NCBI GenBank assembly: GCA_022836615.1
Contig: MU405252.1
Location: 186,001-250,000 of the forward strand
Reading direction: 5' to 3'
DNA length: 64,000 bases
From: Annulohypoxylon bovei var. microspora
Lineage: Eukaryota; Ascomycota; Sordariomycetes; Xylariales; Hypoxylaceae
Part shown: in pieces, positions 11,801 to 25,600 of the stretch
Position numbering within the stretch: the first letter of the stretch is position 1
Layout: the number at the start of each line of letters is the position of its first letter
Notes under the pieces: generated by a model
What the model saw: the letters and a program-made list of their open reading frames with translations, nothing else
Told to the model about the DNA's origin: nothing
The model's database searches: none
Program-made: the position numbers and the translations under genes

Positions 11801-14043
11801 GGTGATGATGACATTGACGAGAACAGCTGAAAAGTCTTCATGTAAAAGGACGCATTAACAACAGCAGATTGCACAAGCAACATCAACCGCCAGACTACTA
11901 CGATAAAGGCGGGGGTCGAGGGGGTTTCTGCTTCAGATTTAAATGAAGTCATCCTTGAGGTCATCCTAAATGAGGAGTAAGTGTCAGATGTTTCGTTTCT
12001 TTTTCTTTTGTTGGGTTAGTTATTTCGTTTATTTCGTTTATTTCTTATTCCCTGGGCTGCCGGGGTGGGCAGATGTTTTCAATTGTTTTGATCTAAAACA
12101 AAGAAAAAGAAGGTGAGAACAAAACGGTTGGCCCTTGTCATGAATTTTGCTATTTGTTTTAATAGGAGGGGCAGAGCAGATTGTGACGATTGTGATGATT
12201 GTGACAAATCGTGGCAGCTGCGAGTTAGCACGTTAATAGCAGATGAAAGGATCCATCCAGCTCATTCAAATCACCTGCAGAAGGAACTTAAATATCTTGG
12301 TGCCGGAGTTCCGCGCCTTCTTTTGCGGGGCGGATTAAACCTTCCAGGGCCTCCAGCTGCCATATGTTTTTGAAACAGCCCCTCCAGAATACCTAGTCCA
12401 GCCACTTAAAAGCCACAGACATTTTGGAACACTACAGGTCACTACTACCCTACGTACCTTGTAGATACAGACGGCAGCCAAGTACCGGCATTTAACGCAT
12501 AATATTACCTACATTAGAGCCATTACAGTATAAACTTTTCTTCTATCATAAACCTCTAACATCAAAAACATCAAATAGCCTGTGGCCCTGTGCTTGATCA
12601 TCTGGTACTCGGCGCTTCCCGTCATTCACACCATTTATGCCGTCTTATTTTGCCGCATACTTTACCTATTTACTTATGTACCTGGGTAGCTAGGTAGGAT
12701 GTTGAGTGTTTTTACCTATAGACGCCTGAACGGATGATGATACCTAACCAAATCTATCCATATCGTGGCCTGAGCACTCACACCGATACAAATCAACAAG
12801 GATGTCGTTACGTCTTATTATTAATAAGCCTCCCCAAACCAATGCTAACCATATCTAAACCAATACATAGCTGATGTACCCCAAAAGTGTTCTAGGCCTT
12901 CAGGTTTTCAGCCCTTTGAATATGCAATGCGACCGTGGGTAAGGGAGAAGCCGTCATTTAAAGTTTTAATGTTGTCTTGGTACTGCTAAAATCGCTTTAA
13001 TGAAATAAGTGTTTTAAGGGGCATAACGCAGCAAGGTGAACGAATCCTACAGCGACGGAGAAATACATGCATACCCAATTAGCTAATGTTATGAAATTAA
13101 GATAGGTACCTACACTAACACCATAGTCCCGATCGAGATCACCGTCGCAGACAGATTGGCGATTAACTCTTAGGAGATTAAGGCCTCGTCATCCCACCAA
13201 ACTTGGTTGGGTACCACGTATCGGATAGCGTTGGGCGAGATTCATCACGTTGAACGTAGGTATGTATGTATGTATGTATGTATGTATGTAGGTATGTATG
13301 TATGTATGTATGTATGTAGGTATGTACCGTCACGATCAGCACGATAAAGAAGACAGTGAGATGATCGAATTTTGAAATGGTTCGGTGGTATGACATCCAC
13401 ATTAAACACCTCTCTCTTATTTGTATTATACTATTAGTTCCAGTATCACGAGACCCCTCGCCACAAATAAAATATACTAGTGTAAAATAGTGTAGTGCTG
13501 AAGATGAAGTCCCACCGAGTGAACCAATTAGGTACACTCAGCATACAATACAGGACCGGGCCGCCCTAGTTGACCTGCCGTCCTTCCACTAGATCCCCCC
13601 TTCCTCCCAAAAGATCTCGTGCTCCCAGAGAGCCAGGTACATATGATCCAACTGGGTATATTCCATGCCCAAAGAAATATGCTCGGGGCAGCGTTCTGAT
13701 AAGCGCCACCCCCCATCACAAGTAGTTGTTAATACAAGCCGTAATCCCCTCTAATGTATGTAGGTAGCATCATCAGTCTAAAAAGATCCAAACATTGATC
13801 CGTCACAACAAAAGGGACGTGGAGAATCAGAGCTGCCCTCTAAGGGGATGGTATCTTTTCATGCCCCGCTCGAACGCCAGATGTAATAAATCAAAATCCC
13901 GCCGGTTGTTCGTTGGGTATAAGTACTCATGTTCGTTAACAGATATGATGGTAGACCCGGTTCCGGATGGTCTCCCAGCCCTAGAATATAATCCATGAAA
14001 TAAAAATAAATCCACATCAAATGTTCATCAGCGCCCAAAGAAT
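5857..14043. other. Gene-poor intergenic region, 8.2 kb
   Basis: I see no supportable gene. Roughly 6.5-7.7 kb is AT-rich. Roughly 8.55-10.15 kb is GC-richer and carries overlapping open frames on both strands (up to 170 codons), none with recognisable motifs, codon preference or splice context; they look like chance frames or decayed sequence. Short TAGGTAGGT-type motifs recur, for example at 8993-9003 and 11181-11190. An ATTTCGTTT triplet repeat lies near 12022-12046. Confidence 0.5.
13256..13327. repeat. (GTAT)n microsatellite
   Basis: About 17 tetranucleotide units of GTAT, interrupted by GTAG units, lie in tandem. Read on the minus strand they create a spurious YIHT-repeat peptide. Confidence 0.95.
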
Positions 14044-16905
14044 TCAAAATGTGAGTCGTAGTTCGTAACCCGTTGTCGTGCGAAATACGCTGTGTTGTGA
14101 GTTTCTGTCGCCCTCGCGCCGGTCGACGGCCATTATTTCCCATTCCTGCTTAGGCTGAGGCACGCTTCGATCCACCTCGGCAATTTCGAGCGTCATGTCT
14201 TGGCCTTCCGATAATGCCTGGATTACGTCGTCGTCTACCTCTACTTCTAGTCCGTTTTTGAGGACACGGATGACCCGTACGACAGCTGAGGAGTCGATGG
14301 CCCACTTGGTCGAAACTCGGGACACAAACTCCGATGTTGTCCTTCTAGTCAGGTAGACTGCTCGGTGAAGCTCGCGTTTTTCGGGTTCGGATGGGTATTG
14401 TCGGGCGACGTAGAAGCACGCGATGGGTTTTGCAACCCTCTCTGTAGGTGGTTTATATAATGGATCGACTTCGAGTACCTCTATCCAGCCACTCAAATTC
14501 CCATCATCGTCCGCTTTACGGACCTTTACTGACTTATCAGACGGTCGTCTCACGGCTGGCGCCTCTCCGCCACTCGCGAAGTCGTTCCATTGGTTAGTGC
14601 TGGCTGACTGCGAATGTAATGACATGGAACTTGGCGAGGGAGAGACGAGCGATGATCCAGTGACGGAACTTCGTCCGCTTCGCCACGCAGCGCCATCCTT
14701 TGATTCGACTTTGGTGAGATCAGTAGGCTCTCCAGGGAGGCTTACTGGGTGCGAGTCCGGATCGTCTAAATCGTCGCCACGCAAATACAAGATGCTCACT
14801 GGTCGGGTGCTTGTGAACATATCCTGTAGCGTCTGTAGTTTGAAGTGCAAGTCATCTTCGAGTGAGGGACGTGCGCCCCCACCCCCACCCCCAGAGCTTG
14901 CTGATGACATCGACCATGTTCTCTTATGCTTCGGAGCCTTTCCTGGACGTTGATGCTCTTGTCCCTTCGCGTGTGAACCGCCACCCCGTTTGCGCTTTCC
15001 GAAATCCTTCGCCCCGCTTTCTGCTTGAGCTATCTGCTGCTTGAGTTTGTCGATCGTCTTCTTAACGTGGGCGACATCGTTAGAGAGCTTTCGTTCCGCT
15101 CCGTGATCCCTGAACAGCTTGACTTTGCAGTAGCAGATCTCAGATGCAGGTTCCGACAAAGGGGGCGAATCGTTCGATGACAAGGCAGTAGTCTTGGCAC
15201 AAAGCCTTACCGGGATGCCTTTAACGCCCTTGGAATGGCTAAAATCGGTAGAGAGGAAGTTGAAGCGAACTGCGACATTGCACTCCGCGACGCCGTTTAG
15301 ACCTGGAGTCCAAATAACCGAGAAACCGTCGAAGGAAGCGGTCTCGAGTTCGATACGGGTCCTTTTATCATCGCCCTCGGCTGGTTGTCCAGCCTCGACG
15401 TACTCGACTGCTTGTAACTTGCCGCCCCGCTGATGCGCCTCGTTAGTCCCTCGGCCCTCTTTCCATAGACTCCAACAGACGCCCGGCTTTTGCCGTTGTT
15501 GGTCGTCTTCGAAGGAGATGCGCACAAACGTCCGATACTTCGTACCAGGCGTGATGGGCATAGGACCCGCTGTATCAATTACTGCTAGTGAGTACGCTTG
15601 TCCTTTATTTAGATATGTCACCGGGATTTCGTCTGCGTGTTTGATCATCGCCGTCGGCGCGTTCAAGGTCGAATGGAAACGGAACTTGTCAGCTGAAGGG
15701 GGTAACATGTGGGTCATGGGCGCTCCAAAATGTCTATGTTGGAAACCGAGCATAGTAGGTGGTGATTGTGAGTGGAAAGTTGCTCCCATGGAACCCATGT
15801 GTTCCTCGTGGCTGTCTGAATCGAGCGGTGACCCATCGTGGTCCATCGTCTCGTATCCAGTGTCCTGGTGCACAAATGACGAAGGCGCAAACGAAGGTTG
15901 GGGAGGAGTCGCTTGAATAAATGGGTTAAATGGCTGTGGAAAGTGGTGCTGCGGCAAACCGTGGTGGAACTGGGTAAGGTCCATCATGGCCGGTCCAGTC
16001 TGAATAGCGCCTTCGCTGGTTGGAAGCGACAGCGGGGTACCGAGTCCCATCCCCATCCCCATCGATGGCGTGTGCAAGTCGCCCGCTTGCGGGTGATAAA
16101 TCGTATTAGTACCGCCGGGCGTGGGCGTGTAGTAGCCCGGCGGTTGGTTTGCGAAGGTGCTAAAGGAGAAGGAATTAGGGTCCATCAACGAAGGTGTGAA
16201 CCTCCATTCCGCGCCCGATGCCCTTGGCGTGGGATCCTGATCTCGGTATACATCTTGAGTTGTACTTTGATGTCTAGAATGATTTCGGGTTAGCTCTGTG
16301 ATTTTTCCTCTACTATTTCGCTGATCCCTATCTACTAGTAGGATCGTGTGTATTAGTGCTGTAGTGGTATTCGAGCTGGGGGTCAGCGGAATACCCCGCG
16401 CTCGAACTGTTGAAGCTTCTTAAGATGCGCTTGCACCGCCTCACAACCAGGTTTATAGATGCCGTCATAAGAGATAAATGAGGAGTTAAGAGATACTATG
16501 CGCCGAGGTGAGTCTGAGAGAGATCGCAACATACGGTTCTGGACCCGGCGCAACAAGAATTGAGTTATCAGCAGTCACAGTGGTTTGCGCTGGCGCTCCC
16601 GACGCCGTAGACGAGGCTACCGCCGTGATCTCGGGAAACTGTTGTCGAAAGTTGGCAAGCAATTCATCGCCAGGCTTCTGTGAACTGGTTCTAGACAATG
16701 CGCGGCCGTAGTTAGCAAGGTGGAGCGAGGACGAAGGCTTGTCGCATATAGACAAGGTATAAGGCATCAACGGGATGATCATATTGCTTTTTTTATTTTT
16801 AACAGAAACCTGCCAGCCAGGTATTTTGCATGCAAGGGCTCGAGGTAGTTTTGGTGCTAATAGTCGGTGACCGGAATCGAGGGAAACTCACCTTTGGCGA
16901 AACAT
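14044..16905 (-). CDS. grhl: Grainyhead/CP2-family transcription factor
   Basis: Three exons on the minus strand, 16905-16892, 16690-16535 and 16273-14044, give 799 residues. The first coding exon is only 14 nt (ATG TTT CGC CAA AG), followed by GTGAGT. Exon 2 starts after GCTAAC...TCTAG, and intron 2 runs from GTATGT to ATTCTAG with a CTAAC branch. The N-terminus then reads MFRQRTSSQKPGDELLANF. A Pro/His/Met-rich region leads to the CP2 DNA-binding domain at about residues 255-480 (EIPVTYLNKGQAYSLAVIDT), then a basic, Ser-rich linker, and a C-terminal domain ending GYELRLTF. The Neurospora homologue (GRHL, linked to the csp-2 conidial-separation locus as I recall) controls cell-wall remodelling during conidial separation. 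A model starting at ATG 16185 would lose about 86 residues. Long purine- and pyrimidine-rich tracts lie upstream (to the right). Confidence 0.92.
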
Positions 16906-17531
16906 CTGGAAAATACTCAAACAGATGCCGTCGCAAGACAGCGATACCGACGGATTTGCAGTATGGGCCCAAAATGGGTATCCTTTCAAGGGATTCTGAC
17001 TAGTGGGTGAGTGGAAGCATGCGAACCATGTGAACCATGCGAACTTTAGAAGATCGGTTCAAGGCGACCCAAGAAAAGACGGCGTAGAGTAATGGAAAGG
17101 TCCGCGTGTAAGTTGCTTTAAGCAGGTGGCTGCGCTTACGTGCGTTGGTGCTTTTTCGTGGGCTTTTTCGTCGGCTGTTGACGTTATGCGATGGAAATGT
17201 CGTGGAGGTCCAGAAGGGGGGGGAGACGGCACGGCGCAACGTCCAGAACGATCGTGAAGAAGGGGGGGGTGTTTAGATTGGGGTGGCTTGTGTCAGAGTA
17301 ATGAATTCGAAGAAGCGGTAAAAAAAAAAAAGAGACAGGTGAGTAGCGAGCGGAATGGGATTATATGAATAGAAGCTGATTCGATAGAAGGGTGACCTGG
17401 TAGTAATATAGTACAGCTCACTAAAAGATTGCGTAGTGGGTACTTGGACTTTAACGTGTTCCAGGTAGAATTGGTGGTACTTTTAGGAAATTCGCAAAGT
17501 GATTCTTCCTCATCGAAATCTGAATAGTCGA

Positions 17532-17694
17532 ATCTCTCTATCTCTCTCTTCCTCTCTTTCTCTTATTATGTCCGTCTGTCTTCGACTCTGATTATTATGT
17601 TGTTCCAACTCGGTCTAGCTGGCTATCCTCTAGTAGATATATATGTGTGTATGTGTGTGAGCTTGTGTGTGTGGGCGTAGGTAGGTATGTATGT
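17532..17694. repeat. CT-rich tract and GT/GTAT microsatellites
   Basis: A CTCTCTATCTCTCTCTTCC tract at 17532-17565 is followed by TATATATGTGTGT and GTATGT runs at 17637-17694. These lie upstream of the Grainyhead-like gene, probably in its promoter or leader. Confidence 0.8.
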
Positions 17695-20600
17695 AGCAGC
17701 TAGGGTCCTGTCAGGGTATAGGAAATCGTGGCGGTAGTTGGTGGTGGTAGATGATGGACGATGGTGGCGGCATAAATTAGAAGAGGTATGTAGTGTAAGT
17801 GATGGAGCTCGTGGGCTATGTTATGTATGTATGTGATATGTAGGTATGGGTATGGGTATAGCTATGTATGAGTATTGGTATGGGTCGGTGAGATGCGAAT
17901 AGAAGATATGATGAAGACTGTGTGGACAACAGGCATAAGAAGTTCGGACGAAAAGAGAAAGTACAAGAGTACAAGAGACGGTGGAAGGTAAGGAAAAGAG
18001 GTAGGCTCGACTGAACTTCTAAAGCACGACTGGGAAGGAGGGGCGTGTAGTTTTTTTGGCTTCTACTTCTTAGATAGAAGGAGGGGGGTGTATTTTGAGA
18101 ATGTCCACCTTTGCACCGAAGAAAGATAGACGCTGCGCAGAATCTCTACTGTACGTACCGCACGAGACCGTAAAAGTACAAACATACATCCATACATACC
18201 TACCTACATACAATACCTCATCAAGACGGGCGCTAGATACAGGACGCCTCACTCGTCCGAGTGTCCACCTAGGTACTCTGGGTATTATTGTAGCAGCAAT
18301 TCCGTCAGTGGGAGGGTCCTGGTCTCTTTGGGTTGTGCATGAGCAAAGTATTAGCTTAATATGATCTCTATTATTGACCACGGGGGTTAGAAGGCGACTG
18401 GGAGGACGTCGCGCGATTGAAGCAACAATACAAATATTAGTGGGCATGTGGAATATGTGGAATTGAGAAGCTTGGGAAGCATTACAAGGTACAAAGACAC
18501 CCGCTTTAGCTAGCTTAAACATTGGGTACCTACCTTCTCTCATACCTACCTAGTAGTAAAAAGTCGAATAATAGGAAGGGGTGATAGTCCGGGGCAAATG
18601 CAACAGCGACTGATAGATCTAGGAACCTCTATTCCGAGTTCCTTGTACCTTACCCACATTGTGCGGTACGTACCGGTACATGGAACCCCCTGAAAAGTTG
18701 CCCCCTCTAACCCCCCCTCTTCCGTGCTGCGTGCAGGCGTGCAGTGGCAGAAGAGTGGGTGCTTGGGGCTGGGGCTTTGGGCTTGTCGTCCACCGTCCAC
18801 CGTCCACCGTCTTCCATCCACAGTCCATATGCAAGTACAAGTGCAAGTGCAATGCACATTAATTGATTGACCTGACGTTCATGTTGCTGATGAAGCAGGT
18901 ACGTACCTCACGGAGTCTAGCCCGGATCATGGGTGTCGAAGGATACACAAAATTGATGCAAGGTTCAACCCTAATCAACCCTAAAAGACTTCGCGAAGGT
19001 CATCGCGCCTTATGGTTATTGCTCCGTTCTCATTCTCCTTTCTCCATATATGCATGTGGGTATGCTCTAATAAAAGAGACGAGATATAATTGTTAAACGA
19101 TGTTCTTTCGTAAATATACCGAGTTGCTCGCCTTAGTTTTAAAATAGTATACTTAAACCTTACATAATATTTGACTATAATCTTTCCTTACGAGCCTACG
19201 AGCACTACTGCGTAGTCCTTGAACCTATAATAAGACATTTAATACACCACCGCATACAGTTATGCGTCATGATGTTAACAAAAATGGTAAGAAGAAACTT
19301 AGACCTTCGCTTCTGTATCTCCCCCTGCGGCTGAGCTAGATTGAGATGCGGCTAGCATGGGATCGTCGGCTTGTTCGAGTGCTGCATGCTTACTGTTTAA
19401 GTCCACCATTCAGCTAACCTAGCATAGCATATGCACTTTAACTGTCCTAGTTGTGGTGTATGTATATGTAGATGGGTATGTATGTAGGTATGTATGTACG
19501 CTTACGGCACTTTCAATATCTTCCTTTACTACTACAGTATTTTGCAACTACGAAAAGGGGATGTTTCCTCATGGAGTTGTAAGCGACGAGGGACAAAAGG
19601 GGGAAACGGATATAGTGGATTCGGGACGTCGTGTATGTAGATGCCACGGTGCTTAGCCTCGCCTAGTTCTCGGAGTCGCATCGCTACCTAGCCTTTGCAT
19701 CTTATGCCGGTCAGAATTATAGGGTTTAGGCCACTCGGGAAGTTTACTTGGTGCATGCTATGCTTTGTTTGTACGTTTCCATCTACGTATTATATGAATC
19801 CATGTCTTCAGTACGTACAGGAAATCAAAATTAGAATTCATGTTAGGTTGGTTCTAAGCTTGACAGATTCGCTAGATATGGTGATGTGATGGGAAACACT
19901 CTTTACTTTTAAACAGTTAGTTATTAAACTTTGACTGAGTTAAGTAGGTACCTAGTTTATTAAGCTTAAAAGATATTCAGAATTAAGATGTTACCTTAAG
20001 ACATATAATTGTTGTGTATTTGCATCGTGAATTCTCGCTTAGATAAATTTACATAGTTATACGCTTGATACTTATGAGTTTAGTTAGTAAGTACACAGAT
20101 AGACAGTGTTTAGATAGAACAATATTATAATAACAAGGGGATTTTTCCTAGCAACGCTTCTCTTAAGTTAGCAATAGCTATCCTCAATGACCTCTGAGCT
20201 ACTATCTATCACTCAAATCAACTCTAATATATTTTGCTTATAGTAATCGGTCTAGAAGCATTATCGAATTTAAAGGTGTCACAGAAAGGCGAGAACATTG
20301 TCAGCCCATATCCGCAGGAGTTAATTTTTTCAAAACCCGCAACAAGGGCCATAAGAGACAAGGCGTTATATATATTGCGCACAAACTATTAAGTTCGGTA
20401 AATCAACAGCCGGGCAGGCTACGGGAGTTGCTCCCGCTTGTCAGTCCCGGCAACAGACGGAGACGCCGTTTGATGTCACATTCGCGTGATCTGTCTCCCA
20501 TTTTGCTTATAAGTCCGCGAGCAGCAAGACAACTGTCGTCACTCCCACGAGGCGGTCTTAACTAGCGGCAGCATGTTTCGTGGGGGAGGCCTCGGTCGAG

Positions 20601-22067
20601 TTGCTGCTAGTGCGATTTCGATCTACCTTTACCAGATTGAATTCTAAGCGGACAGCTAACTAACTGATACAAGTGCGAACGAACAACTAGTTTAAAGCTG
20701 CTGTTTTTCTGCTGTGGCTCTTCTAGTCTTTTTTCATGGGATGATCGGCGCGTGGGCGTGTCTTACACACCGCCAGGCCTAGTTCGCGCCTACTGATAAA
20801 CGCTGAAAGATATTTACGCCTCTCCGCTAGAAGAGTAACCTGGACCAAGTAGAACTTGAGCGAGAATCGTCTAGAGCGAAATTTGGGGTAGTCTAGTCGA
20901 GAATGACGTTGGATGGCAACGGCTGGCGCTTTCGTGGCGCCCGCAGCCTCCCAGCATACTGGGACCAGTCTAGGCCATATTATTCCCATATTAGATAGCT
21001 ACGTGAGCTAGATTCACAAGTAGGTAATAGGTAGTAGTTACTACCAAACTACATAATAATGATTGCAACAACCGACGTATACATAAATAGGCAATTAGGC
21101 GGCATGGCATAGTATATGAATGGTCCCCCAAATCGTAAGAACGAACAATAACTATCGATATTAAATTAGTATATTCGTAAAAGAGAAGTGACAAAAACCA
21201 AGCTATTCTCGCTACCGCTGTTGTCTTGCGTAGCATGATCAACATGAGAAATTCCCTAGCGAGGATGATTGAAAGATTGACAGCTGGGGATTTTGGCACA
21301 GATCGACCCCCGTATTTATTTTTAAGAATAGAATTCATTGGATAAAATTGGGCATCAATGGAGATCCCCGCGGTGTTACTATATCACGTGCGCTGACGCG
21401 CTTGCTTGCGCTTGCTAGCTGCTAGTGTGGCTTGACCATATCAATTGAACTTTTAGCCATTCCCCTATTGCAATTGGGTGTTGTTGTGCCACATCTTTCC
21501 GCCACACAAGGGATGTGGACATTCGGCCATTGTAGCTATTGTACAAGTACGAGTATATCATATCATTGGGGAGTACAACGTACTTTCCAAAGCAGTCTAT
21601 CTGTTAAGCAGCTAAGCTTCCTTCCACTCCCCTTTTTTTCTGCAGGCCTCTTTCCTCTCCTCTCCGCCCGTTTTTCTCCGTCCTTAGTGGGGTCCGGTCC
21701 CCCGCCTCGCCCGCTCAATTTTCCACAACTCTCCTTTCGCAAACCGACAACCTATTACGACTCTTCTATTACAACCCTTGGAATAATTCAATATTTTATT
21801 TCCAACTCAATCCTATTTGGGATTTTTTCTCCGTCACTACTTCTAGGATTCGTCATAGGTCGGGCTAATTGAACGAAACTAAACAAATCATCATGAAAAG
21901 GGATTGGGGTAGGGAATACCCATAACGGAATAGAGGGCGATGCATTCATGCAAAGGATTTAGAGCTTAGAGCCTATTCGGCCTATTCGACCTTAGCTGCA
22001 AGAATCCACAATCTTGACGTCATGACCGAAAGTCAGCGAATTCTCGTTTTCGGGTCTATGTATGCAG

Positions 22068-22266
22068 GTATCGTGTCTACCGTGTCTACCGTGTTTACCG
22101 TTTCTACCTAACTCCAACTCCAACTCCAAAAATGGTATTTGTCCGAAGAGAATTGAGCCTCGGATATTGGACCTTGGACCTTGGATCTTGGACCGTGTTT
22201 AAAATTAAATTCTCTACTAGAATTACACAATATACAATACACAATATACAATACACAATACACAAA
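22068..22266. repeat. Cluster of short degenerate tandem repeats
   Basis: Three different simple repeats lie close together: (ACCGTGTCT)-like units at 22068-22110 followed by AACTCC units, TTGGACC units at 22161-22195, and ACAATAC/ACAATAT units at 22225-22266. No coding function is seen. Confidence 0.8.
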
Positions 22267-22583
22267 TATTTGTGCTTGTGAAGAATATCTGGCCTTCTTG
22301 ATCTGTCTAGGTCTACGAGATCATGCGCCTATTAAGGAAACTAAATAGGCGACGTCCCAAAAAAGAGGCTCTGAGATAGCATACACAGTACGTAGTAGTA
22401 CTGTAGGTATCGTTCTCGGCACCGGCCATATATTACTATTCTACAAGGTTTGAACTGAAAAACTCGGCTCTCCCTCTCCGAGCACCCCGTCCCACATGAC
22501 GATACAAAGGGATGTCGCCAACGTAGCGAACAGACCGTTAGGTGACCTCTGTGCGCTTTCAAGCTTAATGGTCCTTCAACGAC

Positions 22584-22628
22584 CATCCCAAGCACCCCAA
22601 GCACCCCAAGCATCCCAAGCATCCCACG
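22584..22628. repeat. CCCAAGCA/CCCAAGCAT minisatellite
   Basis: About five tandem 9-bp units (AGCACCCCA / AGCATCCCA) occur in a row. Read on the minus strand they give an LGMLGVLG-type peptide, which is an artefact. Confidence 0.85.
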
Positions 22629-25600
22629 CGGTTAACTCCAGGTCCTCCTCCAATGAAACCCTGGTATCTACTCGCACTTCGCAGCAGCATACCTAGGTAG
22701 GTAGGGGACCTAGGTAGCAACCTTTATTGCTTCCCGAGCACGTGTGCGAAATCAATATTTGCAAAATTCCGCGTTCAATCAAGCTTAAATCCTAGACCTT
22801 CCTTAATCAGATAGCATTGTCTAATTACTTCCATGCCTTACATGCTACCCACGAACCGTTGTTGGACCAGGCTCGATTGTGGCGAAGCGACGCCTAACGA
22901 ATTCGGTTCCGAGTTGCACCCCCTAAAGAGCGTAGCCGCCGGCTTCCAATAGCAGCAATCCCGCACACAGATTACAGGGCAGTTTACACAGTTTACCTTT
23001 CTCGACAGTGAATTCATCAATCAATAGATCCGTACCTGACAGGGCGTCAATCTGCCGTTCCAGAACCGACTAAAATGTGGTACACGATACTCATTTTGGT
23101 AGAAGCGATCTAGTTGTGCATTCGCACGCACTGCATTGCCTAATTGTATAGTTGGGTATCATACAGTACGCGTATCTTATTAATTGTCGCCAAAAATATC
23201 TTAGACATTCCATATTATCGGGTATTATGTACCTACATATGTATGTAGTATCTTGGTGGATGAAAATCAGTCGGAAAAATAACTATGTAGGTATGTATGC
23301 TCTGTCGACAATATCTCGACAGACCAACATACATAGCATTTGCGGACCGCCAAGAAAGAAAGACTGTTCAGATTACTTTATTTGCCTAGATCGATCGCGC
23401 AGCTTATGGATGGTCTTGATCTTCCCCACAACATCTCAGCCGTACTACTCAATGACCACTATGTAGCATTCGGGTCTGGACTCCGTTTAGCAGCCGCATT
23501 GATTTGGAGAGTAGAAAAAAAAAATACATACCATGTCCCGAACGTCAGTGCCGGCAATCCCAAGTCCTAATAATACTTCGGGAGGTTTTATTATGGCAAA
23601 ACAAAACAAACCATGTTAACATTAGTCACTGGATCAAGTCGCTATGTGGCTTGAAGATGAGTTTGAGCCTTGGCCTTTTGTGGATAGGGGAGGTCGACTG
23701 CATACCGTGCTTGGGCCCCTAAGTGTCCATTTCGTTTCCCCGCGGTGAAGGCACTAAGAATGTGTGTATCCACCTGAGCACCTAGAGGTGCATATCGGCA
23801 CATTCAACGGTCGCCGGGAGCTATTCCGTAACGTCGCGTTACTTACTTGTGGCGCGATTCTGTGTAAAATAGTTCTTCCCGGCCTCAATCCTGACCTCCT
23901 CGTTCGATTTCGAGGTCAGGGTGAATCTCCACTGTCTCACATACTTAGCTGTGTTTTATCGTCGTCGAGCCCGGCAGTCTAAGGCTATGTTCGCTCGGGA
24001 TCGACGCAGCGCGTCCGGGTTATCATGCTTTCACCGCTTCAACTGCACGAACAATCTTCGACCGTGCTCTTGTAACCCTTCCTACAGGGAGTCTGCATGT
24101 TGTGCGACAAGCTCAACTCTCTACAAGGTCGACGATTCGATTATCGTCTACGTGGCATAGGCCAGATTGACGTCTTGCATTGGGCTAGTCTCTACATGAA
24201 ACAGACGCTCTCCCAATAACATATCGCGGAAGGCCCTAGATGACTAAAGCTACAGCATTATCTGATGAGGCCCATGCGGTGAGGCTGCACTAACATCTCT
24301 AGATAAATATTCCGACTGGCTCATTAGAGAAATCCACCGTAGGTATGTCGATATCATCTGATGGGTATTAATGTGGTTCACGTCTGAGCTCCTTCGACCA
24401 ATGCCTCGATCTATATAAGAGCATCTGGACATGACTGCATATAATACCCAGCAGTAAGATTCCTTAATATAAACCTCAGCTCGAGGTGTAGTGCTTTAGT
24501 GCCTATGTGCCTATGTACGTGCCTATTTCGACATACCTCTGTATATCGGATCTCGACGTCCTGTACGCCTTAGGTGAATGCTAGCCGCATTATCAGGTCG
24601 GTAGCTATGTCCGGTTCATTATCGCGTTCGAAAGGGTTCATGTGGCTTACCTGACCGACACATTGGGTTGGGAGTCAGCTGCCGTCCTATTCTTCCCGTA
24701 GCCACTTCGACGTCTGCTTCGCTATTATCTTATGCACCGGCCGAATTCTGTGGTCTGTTTTGCATGCCAAGCTTTACAATGCAACATACCCTCCACACTT
24801 ACTTCTGTGCTTAATTCCTAACGGGACATTGGCTCATCCGTACCGGGTTCAAGGTCACATCATCGGCCGAGCGTACTGTAATAATGCGACTTCCGTCCGT
24901 TACCGTTTCCCTTTTGAGCACGGCTTCGTCAGCCGCCCATCGTGGTTGGTCGTCGGATGTCCCTATGTCCGCATACTGACGATTTGTTGATGTATTATCC
25001 TCGGGCAACGCCGTACCTATCGAGTAACGCAATTGGTGTGAATGAGGCACATCAACCCAACGTCTTTTTCGCATATTCCCGGTTCCTCGAGACTTATTGG
25101 CGACTCATAGCGAAGGCCATGCGGCTAAAATTTCCTACGGGCCAGCATGTCATAGGGTGACGACAAATAGAAAAATCGACGAGATCTACAGATCTACCTC
25201 GTGTCGATAACCGGACGGGGCACGTTCTGTAGATCTGCAAAAATATTTCCTCGAGGGAAACTCCTCGTCTTTAATCATTCGCCTCGCCTGAGCTATAGCT
25301 GTCAAGGCTGTATAGCTATTCTAAGAAGAAGCATCTCGGGATATCCAATGGCGGCGCCAACTCCGGTTTCTGCATGAAAGTAACCCGCTTTAAGAGAAAC
25401 TTGGCAGCACGTTCCCCCCCTCCCTGTCAGGTTCTTGGGGTCCTAGTCCTATATTACAATTACTCGGTAACTTCCATTACGAGATATCATCAAAGTTTAT
25501 CAAGGTTATCGAGCTTCCAAGGTTCGATGTCTAAAGATAGTTAAGCTACCCGCCCGGCCGAGAAGCCCTGTTCGGAGGGTTGCACCGGCGCGAACCCCGG

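Noticed and set aside
13178..13537. 119-codon minus-strand frame with YIHT repeats
   Set aside because: Its core is the GTAT microsatellite at 13256-13327.
16486..16782. 98-codon minus-strand frame as a separate gene
   Set aside because: Its middle is exon 2 of the Grainyhead-like gene; both ends lie in introns.
21432..21872. 146-codon plus-strand frame
   Set aside because: Ser/Leu/Phe-rich translation of a CT-rich tract; no domain or start context.
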